Virus record (IMG/VR): IMGVR_UViG_3300028394_001927
Coordinates: 1 to 22,758 of that record
Strand: one strand, 5' to 3'
Length of the DNA stretch: 22,758 nucleotides
DNA from: a virus
Shown: piece by piece, positions 1 to 6,108 of the stretch
Position numbering within the stretch: the first letter of the stretch is position 1
How the letters are laid out: every line of letters begins with the position of its first letter
Position numbers and translations under genes: made by a program
Notes under the pieces: generated by a model
What the model was told of the DNA's origin: nothing
Databases searched by the model: none
The model's input: only the letters and a program-made list of their open reading frames with translations

Positions 1-49
1 ATGCGCCGGTGGCGATGATGGAGCTGATTAATATGTAGGTGATGATCAT
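1..49 (-). CDS. start of a gene leaving the window (hydrophobic N-terminus)
   Basis: ATG at 49 opens a frame of 16 codons to the window edge, reading MIITYILISSIIATGA. The segment is strongly hydrophobic, as in a signal peptide or membrane anchor. The leader is AT-rich (CAAATAAAA before ATG). Too short to assign. Confidence 0.4.
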   Translation of the reverse strand, partial: MIITYILISSIIATGA

Positions 50-64
50 TTTTATTTGTAGGTT

Positions 65-89
65 AGGTGCCGAGGAATCCTCGGCACCT
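65..89. repeat. perfect 12-bp-arm palindrome
   Basis: AGGTGCCGAGGA and its exact complement flank a single central A. The hairpin sits one base past the T-tract of the terminator at 91-117, giving two stem-loops in tandem before the next gene start at 49. It could act as a second terminator stem, an RNA-stability element, or a protein-binding site. No T-tract follows in either direction at full strength. Confidence 0.6.
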
Positions 90-90
90 C

Positions 91-117
91 AAAACCCACT
101 CCCTTGTGAGGAGTGGG
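91..117 (-). terminator. rho-independent terminator
   Basis: On the minus strand an 8-bp perfect stem CCCACTCC/GGAGTGGG (117-110 with 102-95) with a 7-base loop is followed at once by TTTT (94-91). It lies 26 bases past the stop of the gene ending at 143. Confidence 0.65.
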
Positions 118-142
118 TGAGGGTGAGAGAATTGAGGGATGC

Positions 143-616
143 TTAGTGGAGGACGACTGGACCGTCGTGGACGGCGTCCCACTGCTCGTCGGTGAGGTCG
201 CATTGGTTGCCGACGGCGATCATAGTGGCTTCGATGCTGTTGCCTTGGCCCGGCCCGTTGGTGCTGATGCGGAGGTCGGAGTCGGGGGTGACGATTTGCC
301 AGAGTTCGTCTTCTGCCAGGACGGTGTCCTTAAAGCCGGGGAAGCCGTTGCCAGCCTCGTAAATGGTCGCCTGTATCGTCTCGACCAAGTCGGCGCGGTA
401 GAGGTCGTCCTCCACCGTGCATTGGTCGCGGTTGAAGGCGGCCTCGACCGATGCGACGATTTCTTCAGTAGTGCCAGTGAGGACGGCTCCAGCTCGGCGA
501 CAGATATAGGCTGCATCGCAACCACCACTGCTAATGGTGGTGATGACTTCGTTGTTAAGGGAGAATGTGCAGACTGACCCGCTGTCCTTGATGCTGATGA
601 CGATGGTTGATTTCAT
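143..616 (-). CDS. hypothetical protein
   Basis: 157 residues from ATG 616, preferred over an upstream in-frame codon because an A-rich leader with GAGGAAAA and AAAGAAAG precedes it. Soluble and acidic, with Cys residues at intervals (VCTFSL, GGCDAAYICRRAG, DQCTVED, NQCDLTDEQ) and a mixed alpha/beta pattern; SVEAAFNRDQCTVEDDLYRADLVETIQATIYEAG looks helical. No family recognised. It follows the regulator and candidate operator, and a terminator lies 26 bases beyond its stop, so it may form a single-gene unit, possibly an accessory (moron-like) gene. Confidence 0.6.
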   Translation of the reverse strand: MKSTIVISIKDSGSVCTFSLNNEVITTISSGGCDAAYICRRAGAVLTGTTEEIVASVEAAFNRDQCTVEDDLYRADLVETIQATIYEAGNGFPGFKDTVLAEDELWQIVTPDSDLRISTNGPGQGNSIEATMIAVGNQCDLTDEQWDAVHDGPVVLH

Positions 617-757
617 TGGTATTTGCTTTCTTTGTTTGTTTTTCCTCGGCGTGAATCGCTTTGGTGAAATCAATGTGACGCAGACCATTCCACTGGTCAA
701 CATTTATTTTTAATTATTTTTCAGAAACACCCATTTGCCTAGGGAAAACGCTCTGAA
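617..757 (-). promoter_or_regulatory. intergenic region with candidate promoter and operator
   Basis: 141 AT-rich bases without a gene. On the minus strand TTGACC (700-695) is followed after 17 bases by CACATT (677-672), a weak -35/-10 pair. The perfect 5-bp dyad GACCA/TGGTC with a 6-base spacer (683-698) overlaps the -35 and spacer, as an operator would. A 6-bp inverted repeat GAATTA/TAATTC (755-771) lies across the preceding stop. The leader near the ATG is A-rich with AAAGAAAG. Confidence 0.35.
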
Positions 758-1024
758 TTATTTTTTAATTCCTGCTTTTTTGCCTGTTTTTTTCGGCGAA
801 AAATCGTGCTCAACATGGATCAGATGCAAAATTCTTGCGTGATATTTGCGGTTGCACCTTCTCCCTCGCTTAAACCACTCATGCACAGCACTATAGCTGG
901 TGCCGAGATGCTCGGCGATGCGCGACATAGCACCGCGCTGGATCGTGCCAGTCTCGCTCGTAAGTCTCTCTCTCAGTAGTGCTATGAGCCTCGGTCCATC
1001 GCTTGTTCGTGGTGTGTATGCCAT
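758..1024 (-). CDS. small helix-turn-helix DNA-binding protein
   Basis: 88 residues. Residues about 31-56 (GAMSRIAEHLGTSYSAVHEWFKRGR) form a canonical helix-turn-helix in which the second helix begins at SYSAVHEW. The C-terminal part is strongly basic (PKKTGKKAGIKK). This fits a Cro/XRE- or YdaS-like regulator. The leader has a GGGAG about 13 bases before the ATG, unlike the G-poor leaders of the structural genes. It lies just before a spacer that contains a candidate operator, so control of the downstream gene is plausible. Repressor or activator cannot be told. Confidence 0.7.
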   Translation of the reverse strand: MAYTPRTSDGPRLIALLRERLTSETGTIQRGAMSRIAEHLGTSYSAVHEWFKRGRRCNRKYHARILHLIHVEHDFSPKKTGKKAGIKK

Positions 1025-1078
1025 GCATCACTCTCTCCCACTCTCTCTGGTCTGTCGTCTTTTATTTTTAAATTCTCG

Positions 1079-1738
1079 TCACAAGAGCCTAATGGAGACC
1101 TGATTAGGACTAGTCCAGTTCTCTCGGTAGGCTGGCTCTGTGATGTGGTGGTATCTGTCACGCACAGCCGACGCAATGATGCTTGGTGCGCTGTTGATTG
1201 TTAGGACATTCTTTGCCCGGCGGATGTATTCGACCAGGTGCGGAATGGACGGAACCGGCGTCAGTCCGTGGACCGCTTCGCCAAGCACGATGATAGGATC
1301 GTCCGGCCATCGGTTCTGTGCGGTAGCGATGACCAGCTCGCGAGGATACTGGGTCGGGTTCGAGTACCCGACAGGAAAGACCAGCGTGGATGCAGATACC
1401 GACTCGGGTACGTCAATGTTTGGAGCTGGAGCCAGTCTAATTGTTCGGTCCACGTCGTTGAACCGCCCATAAACAAAATCAAACAGCCTGCAGCCAGACC
1501 GTTGCCACTCATCAAATCGATTAGGCCAGACTTGCAAATTAACAGCCTCGTCGTAGTTGCTGCGCCTGTTTTCGGCAAGCGTCGGCGTCGCGTAGTCCAC
1601 CAGCTCAAACAGAGAGTGGTATTTCTCCTCGCACTCGTAGTCCACCGACCAGCCGAGAGAGTGGTAGTGGTAGGCTATTGGCAGTGTGTGCACAATGTCG
1701 CCGAGCCGAAAGTGGTTGATGATTAGCAGATTTGGCAT
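1079..1738 (-). CDS. GT9-like (heptosyltransferase-type) glycosyltransferase, short
   Basis: 219 residues. LIINHFRLGDIVHTLPIAYHY (5-25) matches the start of family 9 enzymes, where GD(I/V)VHTLP lies at the acceptor side of the first Rossmann fold. A later segment (LVEYIRRAKNVLTINSAPSIIASAVR, 168-193) resembles the C-terminal nucleotide-sugar domain, but the usual Asp-Ser-Gly-x-x-His is reduced to Asn-Ser-Ala-Pro. Typical heptosyltransferases have about 320-350 residues, so this is a shortened version, with the donor domain compacted or degraded. Found at the end of the late operon it may alter host surface sugars or a virion glycan begun by the other glycosyltransferase. Activity is uncertain. 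Confidence 0.65.
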   Translation of the reverse strand: MPNLLIINHFRLGDIVHTLPIAYHYHSLGWSVDYECEEKYHSLFELVDYATPTLAENRRSNYDEAVNLQVWPNRFDEWQRSGCRLFDFVYGRFNDVDRTIRLAPAPNIDVPESVSASTLVFPVGYSNPTQYPRELVIATAQNRWPDDPIIVLGEAVHGLTPVPSIPHLVEYIRRAKNVLTINSAPSIIASAVRDRYHHITEPAYRENWTSPNQVSIRLL

Positions 1739-1806
1739 TTGAAACCCATAGTTAGGATGTTGTCTGTCTCGTAGCCGTCAGGGATGGGATAGGGGTAGTC
1801 AGTCAT
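1723..1806 (-). CDS. 27-residue open frame with CxxC ending
   Basis: ATG at 1806, TAA ending at 1723, product begins MTDYPYPIPDGYE and ends FKCQIC. The start region (plus 1797-1815) is identical over 19 bases to that of the large glycosyltransferase at 15298, and both peptides begin Met-Thr-Asp. It overlaps the start of the next gene (ATG 1738) by 16 bases, so it may be a coupling leader peptide or the truncated start of a lost glycosyltransferase gene. Confidence 0.4.
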   Translation of the reverse strand: MTDYPYPIPDGYETDNILTMGFKCQIC

Positions 1807-1846
1807 AGGTGCTCACCATTAAGCACATGGCGTCAAATGTCGCCCA

Positions 1847-1948
1847 CTATTCTTTCATCGCTCGGGTGATAATCGCAGCCGCCACCAGCATGCATAAGCA
1901 CCAGACCGTAGCCACTCCCAGAGAGTCTTTTAGAGCGTCAGGCATCAT
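1847..1948 (-). CDS. 33-residue single-span membrane peptide
   Basis: Starts at ATG 1948, overlapping the endolysin stop as ATGA, and ends in TAG at 1847. The peptide has an acidic-basic start (MMPDALKDSL), one hydrophobic segment (GVATVWCLCMLVAAAIITRA, about 11-30) and ends MKE. The coupling and clean membrane profile argue that it is real. It could modulate holin timing or anchor another lysis protein; no homologue is known to me. Confidence 0.55.
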   Translation of the reverse strand: MMPDALKDSLGVATVWCLCMLVAAAIITRAMKE

Positions 1949-2538
1949 GCCGGTTGGAGCTCGTAGCCGGTACGCGATAAGCCTGGGAAAAAGGTGTAGC
2001 AGAACCGATGCTCCTCCACTCCACCAGTTTTCGGATCTGCGTTGATGCCGAATGCTTTAGCCAGCGCAATCGACGCTTCGCCAAGGTGGCTGCGCGGTCC
2101 GAAATCACCCACGATGCACTCGATCTCTCGACCAGTCTCTGAGTCATGCACGACAGCACGACAGCCGAGCACGATGCCAGCCGCCTGCATGCGCCAGTGG
2201 TTTGGCAGGACGATGAACATCTCTGTGGCCGAGTCCAAATACCGAGCTGGATCGGTAATTGCCAGACCCTCTCTCTGGTAGCTGGTCGTGCTGATGTAGT
2301 AGCCGGGCGCAGGATCGCCAGCGTGCTGGACGACAGGCCTGCCAGCGACCGTGACGATGCCCCACCAGTTGCCTTCGTGGCCAGCATTGGCAAGGTAGTC
2401 GAGTGGATCGGTGCCGGGTGGGCCGTAAGCTCCTCGGCCAGAGCCGTCGTGACCGTTGGCACCGTCAGCATCGATGCTCATGCCAGCGAGGAAAGTGTAT
2501 GAGCCGTCAGAGTTTAGCTTTGGAAGTGGTTCAGTCAT
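1945..2538 (-). CDS. GH75 (chitosanase family)-like endolysin
   Basis: 197 residues. DADGA near residue 23 and CIVGDFGPRSHLGEASIALAKAFG (141-164) match the pattern of glycoside hydrolase family 75, in which an Asp and a Glu in the GD..GP..GEAS region act in catalysis; here Asp145 and Glu154. The MFIVLPNHWRM-GIVLGCRAVV strand region also fits. GH75 enzymes cleave beta-1,4-linked glucosamine polymers; as a phage lysis protein it would probably attack the glycan strands of peptidoglycan. There is no signal peptide, so it would need the holin. The gene is coupled by ATGA both upstream and downstream. Family call rests on remembered motifs; peptidoglycan as substrate is inference. Confidence 0.7.
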   Translation of the reverse strand: MTEPLPKLNSDGSYTFLAGMSIDADGANGHDGSGRGAYGPPGTDPLDYLANAGHEGNWWGIVTVAGRPVVQHAGDPAPGYYISTTSYQREGLAITDPARYLDSATEMFIVLPNHWRMQAAGIVLGCRAVVHDSETGREIECIVGDFGPRSHLGEASIALAKAFGINADPKTGGVEEHRFCYTFFPGLSRTGYELQPA

Positions 2539-2837
2539 GAGTCTTTCGGGTTGAGCTTGTCTATGACATATCCAGCGACTCCGGTCGAGCCCTTCGTGAA
2601 GCCGAGATAGCCTAGGACAATCGAGCCGATCAGACCGTACCGACACAAAGCTAGTTGCGTAAACGACTGGATCTGAGCGGCGTTGTCGAGAGTGTAGAGT
2701 GTGGCAACATCAGACCAGTGGACAATCCAGACCACATACAGACCACCGATCGTCACCCATAGCGTGCGACTTAAGAAGATGGACAGCACGACGACGATCA
2801 GTGCCAGCGTCTGACGGATCGCAGAGCGGAGAGTCAT
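2535..2837 (-). CDS. small multi-span membrane protein, second holin candidate
   Basis: 100 residues, basic N-terminus (MTLRSAIRQT), membrane segments at about 9-22, 24-40 and 66-80, and a hydrophilic tail (VIDKLNPKDS). A class I holin-like protein of three spans would fit, though the first two segments are barely separated. ATGA joins it to the preceding gene and its stop is joined by ATGA to the endolysin start, so it is directly ahead of the hydrolase, the usual holin place. Upstream in-frame ATGs fall in the preceding gene. Confidence 0.62.
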   Translation of the reverse strand: MTLRSAIRQTLALIVVVLSIFLSRTLWVTIGGLYVVWIVHWSDVATLYTLDNAAQIQSFTQLALCRYGLIGSIVLGYLGFTKGSTGVAGYVIDKLNPKDS

Positions 2838-3322
2838 AGCAAAAGCCTTGCGAGCCAGTAGCCTGCAGGAATCGCAGCGACTGGCAGTAGAAATCCGTAG
2901 GGCGGTGGCAGGATCGATGTCAGGCGCAAACAGACGATGCACAGAAGACCGGCACCGAGCCAGCCGAGCAGGTTGCCGCGATGGTCTGCCAGCCTCTGAG
3001 CCTTGACTGCGTCAGCCTTCGCTCCGGCGGCGATCCTTGTCTGCTCATCGGCTTGTGCCTGCAAGTTGCGGATGTCCTGATCGACCTTGAGCAGTTGACT
3101 CTGGCTGTGCATCAGTGCGTCGGTCGCATTGGTCAGACTCGCCTGGACTCGGGCCTCGCTGGCAATTGCTCGGTCAGCGGTCGCGATCGCATCTGCGGTC
3201 AGTGCTCGCAAATGCTTGATCGTCAGCACGATCTCTTCCTTGCTGATCTTGCTCAGCTCGTCGTCGGTGATCTGAGCGCAGACCGAAGACGCTGACAGCC
3301 AGATGATTGCTAGCCATCTCAT
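2834..3322 (-). CDS. secreted coiled-coil protein with C-terminal membrane segments
   Basis: 162 residues, start ATG 3322 chosen by ATGA overlap with the lipoprotein stop. Residues 1-16 look like a cleavable signal peptide (cleavage after SVCA). Residues about 20-113 are a long charged coiled coil (ELSKISKEEIVLTIKHLRAL through AKADAVKAQRLADHRG). Two membrane segments follow (118-134 and 142-161) and the protein ends in ARLLL. It pairs with the neighbouring lipoprotein as a potential spanin, but the membrane anchor is at the C-terminus, the reverse of classical Rz. Could also be an unrelated membrane or holin-regulatory protein. Confidence 0.65.
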   Translation of the reverse strand: MRWLAIIWLSASSVCAQITDDELSKISKEEIVLTIKHLRALTADAIATADRAIASEARVQASLTNATDALMHSQSQLLKVDQDIRNLQAQADEQTRIAAGAKADAVKAQRLADHRGNLLGWLGAGLLCIVCLRLTSILPPPYGFLLPVAAIPAGYWLARLLL

Positions 3323-3579
3323 CGTTGAAACTCCAGCCACTTGAGGATCAAGACTGATTTCGCATCGACTCGATCTTGAGCGGTGCGGATCTTCTGGATG
3401 TCGATGATCGTGCCTTTGCTCTCGTCGATTGCTGACCGCACAGCGACGCTGGCTGATGCTGTGCTAGCCTTGGCTTGAGCGACCGAGACGACTGCTGGCA
3501 AAGGCTTTGGACATGGAGTCTGGCAGGCGCAGAGCGTGACCAGAGACAGCAGAAGTAGACTATTTTTTAAGGTCGTCAT
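3319..3579 (-). CDS. Rz1-like outer-membrane lipoprotein (o-spanin candidate)
   Basis: 86 residues. A short basic start (MTTLKNS) and a Leu-rich core end in a lipobox LCAC with Cys19 as the likely lipidated residue. The mature part opens Pro-rich (PCPKPLPAVV), as in Rz1, and continues as an Ala/Ser/Lys helix (SVAQAKASTASASVAVRSAIDESKG). Spanins disrupt the outer membrane in the last step of lysis in diderm hosts, so this supports a Gram-negative-type host. It is not embedded within an Rz gene but lies just before the coiled-coil gene, joined by ATGA at 3322-3319. Function inferred from layout. Confidence 0.65.
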   Translation of the reverse strand: MTTLKNSLLLLSLVTLCACQTPCPKPLPAVVSVAQAKASTASASVAVRSAIDESKGTIIDIQKIRTAQDRVDAKSVLILKWLEFQR

Positions 3580-3808
3580 CGGTCTGTTTAAAAATCACAC
3601 CTTCCCATTTTCGAGTCTGCCAGTTGTGGTAGATGCGCTGGCAGAGGCTGATAAACATTGCCAGCGATGCCAGACAGCCAAGGATCATCCCAGCCGTTTT
3701 TGCGATGCTATCAATCTCCTCGTGCATCGAGGAGATGACTGCCACCCAGCTCCCGGCAATGCCGACTGAGCCGCGCCAGAGGTCACCGAAGATCTCGTTG
3801 CGGAGCAT
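3560..3808 (-). CDS. holin-like membrane protein
   Basis: 82 residues with two predicted membrane segments (about 13-28, GSVGIAGSWVAVISSM, and 39-57, AGMILGCLASLAMFISLCQ) joined by an acidic loop (HEEIDSIAK), and a charged C-terminus (KQTDDDLKK). This size and shape fit class II holins, which form the membrane lesions that trigger lysis. It starts the lysis cluster, coupled to the previous gene by TAATG and overlapping the lipoprotein gene by 20 bases. The first segment is only weakly hydrophobic. Another small membrane protein (2837-2535) could instead be the holin. Confidence 0.6.
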   Translation of the reverse strand: MLRNEIFGDLWRGSVGIAGSWVAVISSMHEEIDSIAKTAGMILGCLASLAMFISLCQRIYHNWQTRKWEGVIFKQTDDDLKK

Positions 3809-4119
3809 TAGACAGGAGTCGTAATCGGAGGCGTTGGGAAGAGCGCGTTAAACTCGGTGGGAGTCGTCACAGTTACGCCGTCGAGCAGGTCGGCGACCTC
3901 CTGAGCTGCAGCAATTTGCGCGTCGTAGGCTGACTGGCTGGCGACTCCCGAGCGTAGGTAATTGGCTAGCATGGTCACTCCGTAATCCTCTGCGCTGACT
4001 GGGTTTGGCTCGCCGTCTACGAGCGGTTGCCAGCCTCCTGAGCGTGCGAAGAGGAGCGTGGCGGCGTCTCGTTGTTCCTCGGTCAGGAAGGCAACATTGA
4101 TGGTGATAGTGGTGGACAT
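3808..4119 (-). CDS. hypothetical protein downstream of fibre (possible fibre chaperone)
   Basis: 103 residues, start ATG 4119 seven bases after the fibre stop. Thr-rich N-terminal strand (MSTTITINVAFLTEEQRDAA), then a helix, and a Thr/Pro-rich C-terminus (TVTTPTEFNALFPTPPITTPV). No recognised family. Size and place behind the fibre match small fibre-assembly or tip-attachment proteins. Its TAA overlaps the next ATG (TAATG), coupling it to the lysis genes. Upstream in-frame codons lie inside the fibre gene and are less likely starts. Confidence 0.68.
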   Translation of the reverse strand: MSTTITINVAFLTEEQRDAATLLFARSGGWQPLVDGEPNPVSAEDYGVTMLANYLRSGVASQSAYDAQIAAAQEVADLLDGVTVTTPTEFNALFPTPPITTPV

Positions 4120-4126
4120 AAGTGGT

Positions 4127-6067
4127 TTATACGGAGGTGATTGTTTCCCACGCGGTCGTGTAGACTCTGAGTTTTGCAAGCGTGGTGTCGTAGTAGAGCA
4201 TTCCTGCCGAGAGGCTTGTCGTTGGTGCGGTAGACCACGAGGGGATGATGACCTTGTCGAGAGTGTCGCGTCCGAGCTTGATCGCGTTGTCGGACTGGCA
4301 TCGCGAATCGCTCCCAATAGCAGTGCGGTAATTGCCTGTCGCGGAGGTCGTTGATGTATTCTGCCCTAGCATGGTATTGTTGCTGCCAGTCGTGAATCCT
4401 ACTCCCAGAAGACCGCCGATGGTGTCCGTTGATGCTCCAGAGTACTCGCCAATAAAAGTGTTCTTGCTCCCAGAAGTGCAAGTCCATGAACTGTTTGAGC
4501 CGAGGCCAGTGTTTTTTGCGCCCGTGGCGTAGTAGAGGGACTGATGACCAATTGCAGTGCAGTCACCATTGGCAGTAATATACCTCAAAGCCGCCACCCC
4601 CATTGCAACATTTTGACTGCCAGCGTTTATTCCAACTCCCGCCGAGTTGCCAATGAGCATATTGCTGCTGCCACTCGAGATGAAATATCCACTCTGATCA
4701 CCAAGACAAGTGTTGTTTGAGCCACTCGTGAGTGAAGTTAAACTATCTCTCCCTAAGCTAACATTTCCCGATCCGAGTGTTCCCGATGTTTTTCCTGCTG
4801 CCGATCCAACGAAGAGATTATTACTGCCGTAGGTGTGCAGTAGTCGCGTCCCCGCCTGCGTAATCTGCCCCGCCGTCGCGGTGGTCGCAACGAGGTCAAG
4901 GAGCGTGCCGACGAAGAGCTTTTTGCTCACCGCCGCTCCGCCTGTGACTGTTAGAGTTCCGCCTACGGTCGAACTGGTTGCGTCAGTGTCGAGGGTCAGG
5001 TTGACAGCCTGCGAGAATGTCTGAGCCGCCGTAAATGTCTGCTCCACAGACAATCCCGCAAGGGTCGTCGAGGTGATTGGGAGCGTAAGCGTCGGCGTGC
5101 CGAGTGCGCCCGTCGGCGGAGTAATAAGGATTGTTCCGCTCGTCGCATTGCCGAGCGTAATTGTGCCGAGCGTCCCGCTCGCGCCGAGGGTGATTGTCGA
5201 GGAGTAAGCTGGGGTTGTCAGCGTGCCTGCGCTCGTCAGCACGCGCCCACTCGCAACCGCCGCCAGTGCAGTAGGTGTTGCCCCTGCCCCACCGCCCACG
5301 ACCAACGCGCCTGCTCCCATTACTACGCTTGATGCCCATGCGGAAGTGCTCGAAAAATAAACAAGGCCGCCGCTTGTCCCTGCCACTGTCAGCGCGAGCG
5401 TACCTGAAGTCGTAACTGGCGAGCCACCCACCGAGACAATCCCGCCAGTAAATGACTGCCCCACACTCGTTACTCCTCCAGAAGGCTTAGCCACCCAGCT
5501 ACCCACCCCGGCGCCGTCGGTTTGGAGGATATAAGTGCTCGTGCCATCGTCCACTGGCATCGCAAAGGTTTTGTGGACAGTGAATGTCTGTCCAGAGTCC
5601 ACGATCAGCGTCCCACTCGCCGCCGTTGGCGTTGTCCCTTCTAGGGTGTAATCGGGCAGAATCGTGCAGGTGATTGCTGGGAGGGTGGCAATCAGATTGA
5701 CTGTGTCGCGAATCGAAAACGCTGCGTAATTGCTCACCGCAGTGACAGTCAATAGCCACGCTCGCAACTCGTCCGAGTCGAGGAGCAGGGTGAACGTATA
5801 AACTGTTGTGGTGGTTGAGCCAGTCTTGACGCCTGTGGTCGTCTGACAGAGGTAATCGCCTGCGGTATCGTTGATCGGTTTGATCCCACAAATGAACTGC
5901 GGAGCGGTCAGTTCGATGACCACTCCAGACCGCACAAATTGCACTGCAAATGCGATGGAGTCTGACTGCCCTAGAACCAGATTAGGTTGCCTAGCAATCC
6001 CCCCGGCGGCACTCGTCCAGAGGAGCAGGTCAAGGTCGTAGTAAAGCGGGATGGTGATGGATGCCAT
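4127..6067 (-). CDS. receptor-binding tail fibre with YadA-head-like repeats
   Basis: 646 residues. Residues 1-140 form a beta-sandwich-like attachment domain (LVLGQSDSIAFAVQFVRSG), resembling BppU-type N-termini. Residues about 195-410 are low-complexity Gly/Thr/Ala beta-repeat shaft (GTITLGNATSGTILITPPTGALG). Residues 414-590 hold about ten repeats of the form GSNNTxxGxxAG, spaced mostly 17 residues apart, the Hep_Hag pattern of trimeric adhesin heads, which folds as a left-handed trimeric beta-roll. The last about 40 residues (LSAGMLYYDTTLAKLRVYTTAWETITS) are the common tip found on many phage fibres. Role: host recognition. The leader before the ATG has no G for about 29 bases. Confidence 0.87.
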   Translation of the reverse strand: MASITIPLYYDLDLLLWTSAAGGIARQPNLVLGQSDSIAFAVQFVRSGVVIELTAPQFICGIKPINDTAGDYLCQTTTGVKTGSTTTTVYTFTLLLDSDELRAWLLTVTAVSNYAAFSIRDTVNLIATLPAITCTILPDYTLEGTTPTAASGTLIVDSGQTFTVHKTFAMPVDDGTSTYILQTDGAGVGSWVAKPSGGVTSVGQSFTGGIVSVGGSPVTTSGTLALTVAGTSGGLVYFSSTSAWASSVVMGAGALVVGGGAGATPTALAAVASGRVLTSAGTLTTPAYSSTITLGASGTLGTITLGNATSGTILITPPTGALGTPTLTLPITSTTLAGLSVEQTFTAAQTFSQAVNLTLDTDATSSTVGGTLTVTGGAAVSKKLFVGTLLDLVATTATAGQITQAGTRLLHTYGSNNLFVGSAAGKTSGTLGSGNVSLGRDSLTSLTSGSNNTCLGDQSGYFISSGSSNMLIGNSAGVGINAGSQNVAMGVAALRYITANGDCTAIGHQSLYYATGAKNTGLGSNSSWTCTSGSKNTFIGEYSGASTDTIGGLLGVGFTTGSNNTMLGQNTSTTSATGNYRTAIGSDSRCQSDNAIKLGRDTLDKVIIPSWSTAPTTSLSAGMLYYDTTLAKLRVYTTAWETITSV

Positions 6068-6108
6068 TGGTAATTAGGGTAGAGGAGTTGAGAAGTTAGG
6101 CAAGCGGG

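Noticed and set aside
755-771. GAATTA/TAATTC inverted repeat as a terminator of the HTH gene
   Set aside because: The stem is only six A-T-rich pairs, overlaps the stop codon and has no T-tract of its own.
1238-1726. Plus-strand frame of 162 codons opposite the GT9-like gene
   Set aside because: The minus-strand product has recognisable GT9 motifs; the plus-strand translation has none.
3560-3571. A-run at the end of the holin-like gene as a second frameshift site
   Set aside because: The codons CTT-AAA-AAA-TAG do not give a heptamer in the X-XXY-YYZ phase, and the next gene has its own ATG.
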